NCBI GenBank assembly: GCA_003142915.1
Contig: PLNZ01000338.1
Coordinates: 28,330 to 41,281 of the forward strand
Direction of reading: 5' to 3'
DNA length: 12,952 bases
Source of the DNA: Ignavibacteriales bacterium
Lineage (GTDB): Bacteria; Bacteroidota; Ignavibacteria; Ignavibacteriales; Ignavibacteriaceae
This document shows, piece by piece, positions 1 to 5,514 of this stretch. The notes under the pieces are model-generated. The model worked only from the letters and a program-made list of their open reading frames with translations. It was not told the origin of the DNA and made no database searches. Numbering within the stretch: the first letter of the stretch is position 1; the number at the start of each line of letters is the position of its first letter. A program made the position numbers and the translations under genes.

Positions 1-347
1 TTACCTTTATGAGTATATATTATTGCCGTAGTAATTGAGGCGGTTTCAACCGCTAAAAATATAGCAGCTTTTAAATACTGCCCTGTATAAAATTCTCCCG
101 CTCCGGGCATAATACCCGATAATATCCCGGCAAGGACAGGAGACTTTTCCTCTTTTACATTCAATTTATTTACATCCGATAAAATTTGCATACTTACTGT
201 TTGGGGAAGTGCAGGCGGGGTAACATTTGCATCCAGATATAAATTCCCGCTTAGATTGTTTTCACTAATCTTTTGTCCATATACTATTCCGCAAGAACAA
301 ACTAAAAGAGATAAACAAATAGAGGTTACAATTTTATTTAAAGCCAT
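1..347 (-). CDS. DUF5683-like secreted/membrane protein, N-terminal part (cut by window edge)
   Basis: The minus strand is open from an ATG at 347 to the window edge, giving 115 residues with no stop. AAGG lies 6 bases before the start (AAGGTAAAAAATG) and supports it. Residues 1-24 look like a signal peptide (hydrophobic stretch LSLLVCSCGIVYG, possible cleavage before Q25). A spacer follows, then a segment from about residue 68 reading KSPVLAGILSGIMPGAGEFY and TGQYLKAAIFLAVETASI, which is a proline/glycine turn followed by a membrane helix. This PGxGxxYxGxxxKA pattern is what I recall for DUF5683-type membrane proteins of Bacteroidota and Ignavibacteria; their function is unknown. The gene runs out of the window, so its length and C-terminal domains cannot be judged. 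A decayed antitoxin with a good promoter lies just upstream on the same strand and may supply transcription. Coding status is well supported; the family name is from memory. Confidence 0.75.
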   Translation of the reverse strand, partial: MALNKIVTSICLSLLVCSCGIVYGQKISENNLSGNLYLDANVTPPALPQTVSMQILSDVNKLNVKEEKSPVLAGILSGIMPGAGEFYTGQYLKAAIFLAVETASITTAIIYTHKG

Positions 348-381
348 TTTTTACCTTAATTATTTATATGAACATTGCAGG

Positions 382-583
382 CTAAATTATTATAAGAGAA
401 GATAATCTATAAAGAATCTTTGGAGTAAAGATTAAACGGAATACCTTAGAAAAATGGAGCACCAATATTCTTCCGATAAAAGAACGGTATCAACTTTATA
501 TAAATAGGCTTGCTATCCCAGGCGGTTTCATTTATCAAGTTAAATAAATTATTACGGGCATACGTTACTGTTACTGTTTTCAT
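382..583 (-). pseudogene. Decayed YefM/Phd-family antitoxin remnant
   Basis: From ATG 583 the minus strand reads MKTVTVTYARNNLFNLINET and then AWDSKPIYI, which matches the start of YefM/Phd antitoxins (the DNA-binding part, with the ARxNL signature). The frame then leaves the family pattern and stops at 446-448. One frame over, from about 494 to 453, the sequence continues as VDTVLLSEEYWCSI, which is the next conserved block of the family (typically xAVLLSEExWxSI). A frameshift plus loss of a few codons around 495 therefore broke the gene. Beyond 453 only weak similarity can be imagined, ending at a TAG at 382-384. The family normally has about 80-90 residues and a RelE/YoeB-type toxin gene directly downstream. 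Here the next gene is the DUF5683-like protein, so the toxin is missing. The N-terminal identity is clear; the exact right-hand limit of the remnant is not. Confidence 0.72.
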
Positions 584-599
584 TTCAATCTTCTTATTG

Positions 600-631
600 C
601 AAAGGTACGTAATGACTTACACGATATCAAA
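600..631 (-). promoter_or_regulatory. Bacteroidota-type promoter for the antitoxin remnant
   Basis: On the minus strand TTTG (631-628) is followed by a 20-base spacer and TACCTTTG (607-600). This fits the TTTG / TAnnTTTG pattern of the primary sigma factor of Bacteroidota. It sits about 17 bases before the antitoxin ATG. It is intact although the gene it served is broken, so it may now feed the downstream membrane-protein gene. Confidence 0.7.
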
Positions 632-1134
632 TTAAAAACCGTGGTATCTTTCTGTAACAAGTTTGAAACTATAACTTTTAATTACTAAGTTTATATTGAT
701 GCACAAAACATAGTTCGGGAATTTGATTTCAGAATAATTTGATTTGATGCTCTATCATAAGGCAATCTCCCCATAGAAGTACATTATTTCCAATACATTT
801 TTATATTTTACAATCAAGTTATTCCAGTTTCTTTGAAAATACAAGGGATTCTCCGGTAGTCAAAAAATGCTGCAATTTAGTTCAAAAACGAAACTTATTA
901 AAAAGTTCATCTAAAGTTCTTACATCAATAAAAGCGGCTGCATTGTAATTATAGCACATATAAGCTTAATAGGCGAAAAGGTATGACACAAATACGATTT
1001 ATCATAAAATTTTTTAGAAATTATTTTTCATGTAAAATGGGCTTTTGAATATAAACAAATTCCATTATGCACAATTTTTTTTAATATATATAAATTTTCA
1101 TTTGCATCTTAAATTTAATTTTAACAAATTTACA
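632..1134. other. Non-coding AT-rich region
   Basis: About 500 bases separate the antitoxin promoter from the tetR operator. I see no gene that can be defended. There are short open stretches only, for example 25 codons on the minus strand at 882-959. The right end (about 1010-1134) is very AT-rich and must contain the tetR promoter, but I cannot place clear promoter boxes in it. Confidence 0.5.
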
Positions 1135-1150
1135 TACCAAACGGTCGGTA
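1135..1150. promoter_or_regulatory. TetR operator-like palindrome upstream of tetR
   Basis: TACCAA-ACGG-TCGGTA is a near-perfect inverted repeat with 6-base arms (one mismatch) and a 4-base spacer. It ends 5 bases before the tetR ATG. It shares the TACCRA-N4-TCGGTA core with the better palindrome after the gene. The position suggests autorepression by blocking the tetR promoter or early transcription. Confidence 0.65.
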
Positions 1151-1155
1151 TATAT

Positions 1156-1761
1156 ATGAATGATACAAAAAAACATATAATAAAAATTTCCTTGAAGCTT
1201 TTCCTTCAGAAAAATTTTAAAGAAGTTACTATGAAGGAAATTGTTGATAAAACAGGCTTATCAAAAGGGGCCTTTTACCATTATTTTGAAAGCAAAGAGA
1301 AACTTTTCGAGGAAGTTATTGATCACATTTTGTCTTTACAGATGTATTTCGACTTTGATAAGTATTCTAAAAACTCTTTTTATGAGTTTTATCATGCTTG
1401 CGCAAATAATTCAAATTCATTAAAAGAAATAGTTTTAGATGATGGGAAAGATGGCAATGATTCTTTTTTTGTCCCCAATCTTTATTTCTTAATTTTTGAT
1501 GCAATGAATTTGATCCCTGGCTTCAAAAAGAAAATGGAAGAGTATACTAAAAAAGAAATAAGTGAATGGTCTCAGGTTATTAAGAAAGCAAAAGAATCGG
1601 GAGAAATTAAATCAACTATGAGCGATAAACAAATTGCGATGATTTTCATTTCTATAAGTGACGGGGTGGCGATGAATCTTATTTTTGGGGGCAAATATGA
1701 AAATTTGAAAAAAGAACTTGTATCATTATGGGATGGTTTTTATAAAAGTATAAAAGCGTAA
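1156..1761 (+). CDS. TetR/AcrR-family transcriptional repressor
   Basis: This encodes a 201-residue protein, the normal length for TetR regulators. Residues about 24-52 form the DNA-binding part: VTMKEIVDKTGLSKGAFYHY followed by FESKEKLF is the classic helix-turn-helix and helix 4 of the family. The rest is a helical ligand-binding and dimer domain (residues 55-201); the ligand cannot be read from it. I chose ATG 1156 because family members begin a few residues before this helix and because the operator palindrome lies directly upstream. The frame is open further 5' (from 1045), but that part is low-complexity and probably untranslated. Operator-like palindromes lie on both sides, so the protein probably represses itself and the genes that follow. 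Its last ~60 codons recur in diverged form at 2974-3159. The likely target genes are the alanine-rich gene and the methyltransferase downstream. Confidence 0.9.
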   Translation: MNDTKKHIIKISLKLFLQKNFKEVTMKEIVDKTGLSKGAFYHYFESKEKLFEEVIDHILSLQMYFDFDKYSKNSFYEFYHACANNSNSLKEIVLDDGKDGNDSFFVPNLYFLIFDAMNLIPGFKKKMEEYTKKEISEWSQVIKKAKESGEIKSTMSDKQIAMIFISISDGVAMNLIFGGKYENLKKELVSLWDGFYKSIKA

Positions 1762-1776
1762 TTTTTTTACTAACAA
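1576..1776 (+). repeat. Copy 1 of a ~200-bp duplicated block (tetR 3' end)
   Basis: This stretch covers the last 62 codons of tetR and 15 bases after its stop. It recurs at 2974-3174 without any insertion or deletion and with about 16 base differences by hand count (about 92 percent identity). The homology stops exactly where the second operator palindrome begins (1777). Confidence 0.9.
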
Positions 1777-1798
1777 TTATACCGAACAGTCGGTATAA
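1777..1798. promoter_or_regulatory. TetR operator, perfect 9-base-arm palindrome
   Basis: TTATACCGA-ACAG-TCGGTATAA has perfect 9-base arms around a 4-base spacer. It lies 15 bases after the tetR stop and 23 bases before the next ATG. The right arm contains TATAA, so repressor binding would cover a promoter region. The core matches the site in front of tetR, and ACCGA-N4-TCGGT resembles operators known for TetR/AcrR-type repressors. It most likely controls the genes that start at 1822 and 1997. Confidence 0.75.
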
Positions 1799-1821
1799 TA
1801 CAAACAACATTTAAAAAAAAT

Positions 1822-1986
1822 ATGGAACAAGAAACAAATAAGAATAGCGGGATTAAGGCGGATGTAACGATTTCCGGTCGTCACCTCTCCGGGGACGAAA
1901 CCGTTGAGGCACTGCAGTCGTTCGACATGGTTTGCACGTCGATTCGTTTTGCCTCTAACACGAGAATAACTTTCATTAATATTTAA
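1822..1986 (+). CDS. Short chimeric ORF of unknown function (54 aa), possibly a gene remnant
   Basis: An ATG 23 bases after the operator opens 54 codons ending at TAA 1984-1986. The first 13 residues (MEQETNKNSGIKA) are encoded by AT-rich DNA like the flanks. From about 1855 the base composition changes to GC-rich (residues DVTISGRHLSGDE and on) and returns to AT-rich after about 1962. This looks like a native gene start joined to a piece of foreign sequence, and the product is probably not a functional protein. I recognise no domain. The GC-rich part can fold: AACGATTTC (1866-1874) pairs with GAAACCGTT (1897-1905) with one mismatch. It precedes the alanine-rich gene by 10 bases and would be transcribed with it. 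Confidence 0.35.
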   Translation: MEQETNKNSGIKADVTISGRHLSGDETVEALQSFDMVCTSIRFASNTRITFINI

Positions 1987-1996
1987 TAAGAGAAAC

Positions 1997-2884
1997 ATGG
2001 AAACAATAAAATGCTACCGATTCGTCAATGATGACTTGATTTCTAAAAATGGAGAAATGTCCTGGACAATCGGTGAATGGAAAAAAATAAGTGGAAAAAT
2101 AGTTTGCTGCTCCAATGGACTTCATGCCGCATTGACACCGAGAGATTCTCTCAGAAATGTTTATGGTCAAAGATGGTTTGTTTCTGAGGCAAGGGGGGAA
2201 TTAGTCAGGCAAGATAATAAATTCGCAGCAAGTGAAATGAGGATAGTCTGGGAGATTCCTAAGATTGTTCTTCAAGGATTTGCAATATGGTGTGCTAAAG
2301 ATTGTCTTAAATACTTTGAAAAGAAATATCCAAAAGACAAGAGAGTAAGTGATTGTATCCAGGCAGTTGAAGACTATCTTGACGGAAAAATCAAGGTAGA
2401 TGAGTTAATCAAAAAGCGAGAAGTTGCAGCTGCTGATATTGCTGGTGGTGGTGCTGCTGTTCGTGCTGTCGCTGCTGCAATTGCCGCTACTTTTGCTACT
2501 ATTGCTGCTAATTCTGCTGCTTGGGCTAATTCTGCTGCCGCGTCTGCTTATGCTGCTCATACTGCCGCTGCTGCTTATGATGCTGCTATTGCTACTGCTG
2601 ACGCCCATGCTGTTGCCCACAATGTAGCTTCTGCTGCAGCCGCTGCCGTTGCTGCAGATACCGCTGCTGCTTATGCTCATATTGCAGCCGCTGCCGGTGC
2701 TGCTGCTCATGCCGCTGCTGTTGCTGCTGCGCACAATGTCGCTCCTCCTGATACTACTGCTGATGCTTATTATTCTGCTTACACTGCTTATTCAGCTTAT
2801 GCTGCTGATATTTATTATGTTGCTCAAAATGAAAAACTATTAGAAATGATAGACCAGAGTTTTGCAGAAGGAACACTATGCTGA
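1997..2884 (+). CDS. Alanine-rich DUF7666/Imm5-like protein
   Basis: This encodes 295 residues. Residues 1-95 form a compact domain with motifs IVCCSNGLHAALTP and VYGQRWFVSEARGEL, which resembles the DUF7666-type N-terminal domain found before alanine-rich tails in many bacterial and phage proteins. Residues about 98-140 (CLKYFEKKYPKDKRVSDCIQ) and the tail to about 276 resemble the putative immunity family Imm5: a W/C-rich helix with a PxDxR motif followed by many short Ala-rich helices. In the tail (about 143-276) most residues are Ala, spaced with Tyr, His, Asp and Val, and are encoded mainly by GCT. The last 20 residues (QNEKLLEMIDQSFAEG) return to normal composition. AAGAGAAAC before the ATG may serve as a weak ribosome site. 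There is no signal peptide, so it is likely cytoplasmic. Function is unknown; 'immunity' is a family label, not evidence of a toxin partner here. The gene lies between two copies of the tetR tail and looks inserted. Confidence 0.75.
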   Translation: METIKCYRFVNDDLISKNGEMSWTIGEWKKISGKIVCCSNGLHAALTPRDSLRNVYGQRWFVSEARGELVRQDNKFAASEMRIVWEIPKIVLQGFAIWCAKDCLKYFEKKYPKDKRVSDCIQAVEDYLDGKIKVDELIKKREVAAADIAGGGAAVRAVAAAIAATFATIAANSAAWANSAAASAYAAHTAAAAYDAAIATADAHAVAHNVASAAAAAVAADTAAAYAHIAAAAGAAAHAAAVAAAHNVAPPDTTADAYYSAYTAYSAYAADIYYVAQNEKLLEMIDQSFAEGTLC

Positions 2885-3159
2885 AGTTGACTGGATCGGT
2901 ATGCATCGAAGCGCCTGCGAGGGGCTGCAGTGTCAAGATTTGGCAGGCTAGCCCGTCTTCGCGGATTCGCAGAGTTATTAAGAAAGCAAAAGATGCGGTC
3001 GTAATTAAATCAACTATGAGCGATAAACAAATTGCGCTGATTTTCATTTCTACAGGTGACCGGGTAGTTTTGAATCTTATTTTCGGGGGCAAGTATGAAA
3101 ATTTGAAAAAAGAACTTGTATCATTATGGGATGGCTTTTATAAAAGTATAAAAGCGTAA
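2878..3159 (+). pseudogene. TetR C-terminal fragment fused to a GC-rich scrap (93-codon chimeric ORF)
   Basis: The frame opens at an ATG that overlaps the stop of the preceding gene (ATGCTGA, 2878-2884). About 32 codons are GC-rich and match nothing I know (including GSVCIEAPARGCSVKIWQAS). From 2974 the sequence becomes a second copy of the tetR tail (VIKKAKDAVVIKSTMSDKQI to the end ...DGFYKSIKA). The DNA-binding domain and most of the ligand domain are missing, so it cannot work as a repressor. Compared with the complete tetR, changes fall at ESGE to DAVV, M to L, and ISDGVAM to TGDRVVL. It is therefore a diverged copy, not a fresh duplication. Translation by coupling to the upstream gene is possible but unproven. 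The best reading is the remnant of a second tetR allele. Confidence 0.7.
2915..2972. other. GC-rich nested stem-loop
   Basis: CTGCGA (2915-2920) pairs with TCGCAG (2967-2972), and inside it GGGCT (2922-2926) pairs with AGCCC (2950-2954). The element is far more GC-rich than its surroundings and ends 2 bases before the duplicated tetR tail begins. It may be a scar of the event that created the mosaic, or part of a foreign gene. No U-tract follows, so it is not a typical terminator. Confidence 0.4.
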
Positions 3160-3174
3160 TTTTTTTACTAACAA
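2974..3174 (+). repeat. Copy 2 of the ~200-bp duplicated block (tetR 3' end)
   Basis: This is the diverged partner of 1576-1776 at a constant offset of 1398 bases with no gaps. It includes the tetR stop and the following TTTTTTTACTAACAA. Beyond 3174 the two copies part: copy 1 continues into the operator, copy 2 into the leader of the methyltransferase gene. Confidence 0.9.
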
Positions 3175-3211
3175 CTATTAAAGACAAATGCAAATTACAA
3201 GGAAGTAAAAA

Positions 3212-4108
3212 ATGGCAATTGAAAACAATGAAAATGATTATAGTAAAATTAGTCCTACTGCGAAAATAACTGCATACTGGAAATCACTATCAGACATACC
3301 ATATTCTAAGGAAATAGCAATTGCAGTAAAAGCTGAACAAACAGCAAGACAAATGACAGGTGATAGAATAGAATGGTCTAAAGGCTTTTCTCCGTCAGGG
3401 TTTGAAGCGAGATACAAAGCCATAAACTATGGACTTAGGAAGAACGGAATAGAAAATGTTATGGAATTAGCATCCGGACTTTCACCACGTGGGTTGGAAA
3501 TTATATCAAAAGGCGGAATATATGTTGGAACTGACCTTCCCGAAATGTATAACGAAAGTTCTAAAATTATTATAGATATTGCCATTCGTGAAGGGATTTC
3601 ACTTAATAATTTACATTTACAATCTGCAAACGTTCTAGACATAGATGAATTAGAAAATGCAGCAAAATATTTTAAAGGAAAAAAGTTTGCAATTTGTAAT
3701 GAAGGTCTTCTTATGTATTTAAATAAAGATGAAAAATCTCAGATGGCTGAAAACGTTAGAAAAATTCTTATGAATAATGATGGATGCTGGATAACAACAG
3801 ATATTGATTTTAAATCATGGGGGGAGGCAATAATTAAATTATTAGGGGAGCATATGAATGAAGTTATCAAATCAGCAAAGGAAAACATCTCGAACCAAAC
3901 GGATACCGACATACTTAAAAACGATTTTGCTAATAAACCTGAGGCCCTAAAGTTTTATAAAAATTTTGGATTTGAAATTGAAGAATACCCAATGTATGCT
4001 GGAGATTATATACTTTCAACTGTCCATTTCATTCCAGATAATTTGAAAGAACGTTTCATAAGTACATTGAAATCATTTAGTGCTTTTATCTTAACACCAA
4101 AACGTTAA
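3212..4108 (+). CDS. LCM-type (leucine carboxyl methyltransferase superfamily) SAM-dependent methyltransferase
   Basis: This encodes a 298-residue soluble protein. The start is set by AAGGAAG 7 bases before ATG 3212. SAM-binding motifs are VMELASGLSPRGL (about 83-95, the LCM-type motif I), YVGTDLPEM (104-112, acidic residue at the end of strand 2), ANVLDIDEL (139-147) and CNEGLLMYL (162-170, the family's EGLLMYL motif). This superfamily methylates carboxyl groups or small molecules using S-adenosylmethionine. Many bacterial members act on secondary metabolites or polyketide-like acids, and the substrate cannot be read here. It follows the tetR tail copy by 52 bases. In the ancestral arrangement a tetR gene probably stood directly in front of it, so control by the TetR protein is plausible, although no operator is visible just upstream. 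Base composition is AT-rich like tetR. Confidence 0.85.
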   Translation: MAIENNENDYSKISPTAKITAYWKSLSDIPYSKEIAIAVKAEQTARQMTGDRIEWSKGFSPSGFEARYKAINYGLRKNGIENVMELASGLSPRGLEIISKGGIYVGTDLPEMYNESSKIIIDIAIREGISLNNLHLQSANVLDIDELENAAKYFKGKKFAICNEGLLMYLNKDEKSQMAENVRKILMNNDGCWITTDIDFKSWGEAIIKLLGEHMNEVIKSAKENISNQTDTDILKNDFANKPEALKFYKNFGFEIEEYPMYAGDYILSTVHFIPDNLKERFISTLKSFSAFILTPKR

Positions 4109-4263
4109 AACAGATTAATATTCAGTAATTTTAAGCGCTTTATAACCAGCGATTCAAACTAACTGCTTTTTTCGCATTCGACTGATTGGTAATTTGAATG
4201 TTAGTCAGTTCGTTCGGCAAACTTTTTCATAGTAGTTTAACAATGAATAGTTTTTAATAAATA
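4109..4263. other. Intergenic spacer after the methyltransferase
   Basis: I see no gene here. ACTAAC (4158-4163) and GTTAGT (4200-4205) are complementary 6-mers, and ATTCAAA (4152-4158) is complementary to TTTGAAT (4193-4199), but they cannot form one nested stem. No convincing terminator lies directly after the stop at 4108. Confidence 0.4.
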
Positions 4264-4380
4264 TTGGCACTGAAGTATTTAGCGGCAGCTATGTTCTGTG
4301 CTGCTGCTTGGCTTTGCAGAATGATTGCTTATAACGTATATTATAAGAATCTCAAAGTTGTTGAAATGATTTTGCGTTAG
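4264..4380 (+). CDS. Possible tiny membrane protein (38 aa, TTG start)
   Basis: The frame from TTG 4264 to TAG 4378-4380 reads LALKYLAAAMFCAAAWLCRM, then a short tail ending in KVVEMILR. It is one hydrophobic segment followed by a basic and amphipathic end. An alternative start is ATG 4291 (29 codons). No ribosome site is evident for either. What speaks for it is that a terminator-like hairpin begins 13 bases after its stop. It could equally be chance or a gene remnant. Confidence 0.25.
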   Translation: MALKYLAAAMFCAAAWLCRMIAYNVYYKNLKVVEMILR

Positions 4381-4393
4381 AATTACTTACGAG

Positions 4394-4422
4394 AGGCGTA
4401 CAATTGAATACGCGCCTTTTTT
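4394..4422 (+). terminator. Rho-independent terminator-like hairpin
   Basis: AGGCG (4394-4398) pairs with CGCCT (4413-4417), with inner TA/TA pairing and a small bulge, and T residues run from 4417 to 4422. The orientation suits the plus strand. It would end transcripts coming from the methyltransferase or from the small ORF before it. Confidence 0.5.
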
Positions 4423-4917
4423 ATTTATATCAAACCCTCTCCGTCCATCTCTCTCAACTTTTCTATTGCCAATTAAAAAATCCCCTCCCCCTAAAAATAA
4501 TTTAACTTGAATTTGTTTGCGGTTTTGCAATCAGATATCTATCGGGATGACCTCCGCATGCCAGTGATTCCGCCCATAGTGAGTTTAGGGTAGTTTTTTT
4601 GTTTACATTAAGCCGTAAAATTTTCGAGTTTTTCAACTTCTTACAAAACCCTTAAATGCTCATCACCAGAGTCTTGGAAAATGCTGTTTTTGAGCTAAAT
4701 TCAAACGAATGTAGACACCGCCTGATGCGTCTCTACATAGAACTGAATATTATAATTATAAAGATGAAAAACTCTATAAACCGGTATAAAGGATAGTAAC
4801 AGGTTGTAATATGGTTTAAAAAATCATCGCTTTCCGAAATTAAGGCAAACTATTTTGTCATACTTTAAAATATTTATTTGGCTTATCCGTCTATCAATAT
4901 GTAGACAGTAAAACCAG
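4423..4917. other. Non-coding region before the sigma factor gene
   Basis: Nearly 500 bases with no gene that I can support. On the minus strand a 50-codon frame without a proper start is open at 4502-4651 and ends in DRYLIAKPQTNSS; its status is unclear. A dyad lies at 4710-4737. The sigma-factor promoter must be near the right end, but no TAnnTTTG box was found, which would be expected if the gene uses its own ECF-type promoter. Confidence 0.4.
4710..4737. repeat. Imperfect 28-bp dyad (TGTAGA...TCTACA)
   Basis: TGTAGACA and TGCGTCTCTACA form an imperfect palindrome (outer TGTAGA pairs with TCTACA). It resembles the GTAGAGACGCA...TGCGTCTCTAC palindromes that I recall as dispersed repeats in several bacterial genomes. 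One copy is seen in the window, so its repeat status is a suggestion only. Confidence 0.35.
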
Positions 4918-5502
4918 ATGATGACGACAATATCAATACCAAATAATTTGACGCAAAAAGAGCATATATCGGCGATAGTCAGGAATTACGGAAACCGCTT
5001 AAAAGGGTTTATCAGGAAACGAGTCAATTCAATAGAAGATGCCGAAGATATCTTACAGGATGTTTTCTATCAACTGGCTGAAGCCGACTTACTGATGAAA
5101 CCTATTGAGCAGGTTTCTGCCTGGCTATATAAAGTTGCCAGGAATCGCATCACCGATTTGTACCGGAAAAAGAAGCCTGAAGCGATGTCGGATTTCCTTT
5201 ACGATGACGAGGATGACGATGCGGTTACAGAATTAAGTGAATTGCTTTACGATACCGGAAGTATGCCGGAAACCCAGTACCTGCAAACTTTAATATGGGA
5301 AGAACTTGATAAAGCATTAAATGAACTTCCCGAAGAACAACGGATGGTATTTGAATTGAATGAGCTAAAAGGCATTTCATTTAATGAAATCGCAGAATTA
5401 ACAGGACAAACTATAAATACGTTAATTTCAAGAAAACGATACGCGGTATTACATTTACGGGAAAGATTAAAAACTTTATACAATGAATTAGTAAACTTTT
5501 AA
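4918..5502 (+). CDS. ECF (RpoE-type) RNA polymerase sigma factor
   Basis: This encodes 194 residues with the two-domain layout of extracytoplasmic-function sigma factors. Region 2 spans about 20-85, with DAEDILQDVF (41-50) in the core-binding part and VSAWLYKVARNRITDLYRKK for -10 recognition. Region 4 spans about 130-184, with LNELPEEQRMVFELNELKG and the helix-turn-helix ISFNEIAELTGQTINTLISR that reads the -35 element. The linker (about 87-115) is long and acidic (YDDEDDDAVTEL), which is typical of some Bacteroidota members. The start could be ATG 4918 or ATG 4921; neither has a strong ribosome site. The next gene begins 12 bases after the stop, so the two are almost surely one operon. There is no FecR-type anti-sigma gene beside it. 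The factor's signal and regulon cannot be inferred from the window. Confidence 0.92.
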   Translation: MMTTISIPNNLTQKEHISAIVRNYGNRLKGFIRKRVNSIEDAEDILQDVFYQLAEADLLMKPIEQVSAWLYKVARNRITDLYRKKKPEAMSDFLYDDEDDDAVTELSELLYDTGSMPETQYLQTLIWEELDKALNELPEEQRMVFELNELKGISFNEIAELTGQTINTLISRKRYAVLHLRERLKTLYNELVNF

Positions 5503-5514
5503 AAATTGTTTATT

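Noticed and set aside
882..959. Minus-strand 25-codon ORF starting MCYNYNAAAFIDVRTLDELF
   Set aside because: Too short, no ribosome site and no continuation in another frame. The start recalls SRAP-type proteins (MCYN), but nothing else supports it.
1045..1155. Extended N-terminus for the TetR protein (37 extra codons)
   Set aside because: The stretch is very AT-rich, contains the operator palindrome and is not part of the TetR fold. ATG 1156 gives the normal family length.
1861..1911. Integron attC-like site (TGTAAC...GTTGAGG with an inner stem)
   Set aside because: The core sites do not match RYYYAAC/GTTRRRY, are not complementary to each other, and the element is shorter than known attC sites. 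No integron integrase is seen in the window.
2405..2843. Leucine-rich and serine-rich ORFs in other frames of the alanine-rich tract
   Set aside because: They are shadows of the GCT-rich repeats read out of frame; only the alanine frame continues into a normal domain on both sides.
4152..4206. Second attC-like candidate (ACTAAC...GTTAGT)
   Set aside because: The 6-base arms are short, the additional complementary pair is in the wrong order to nest, and the core consensus is not met.
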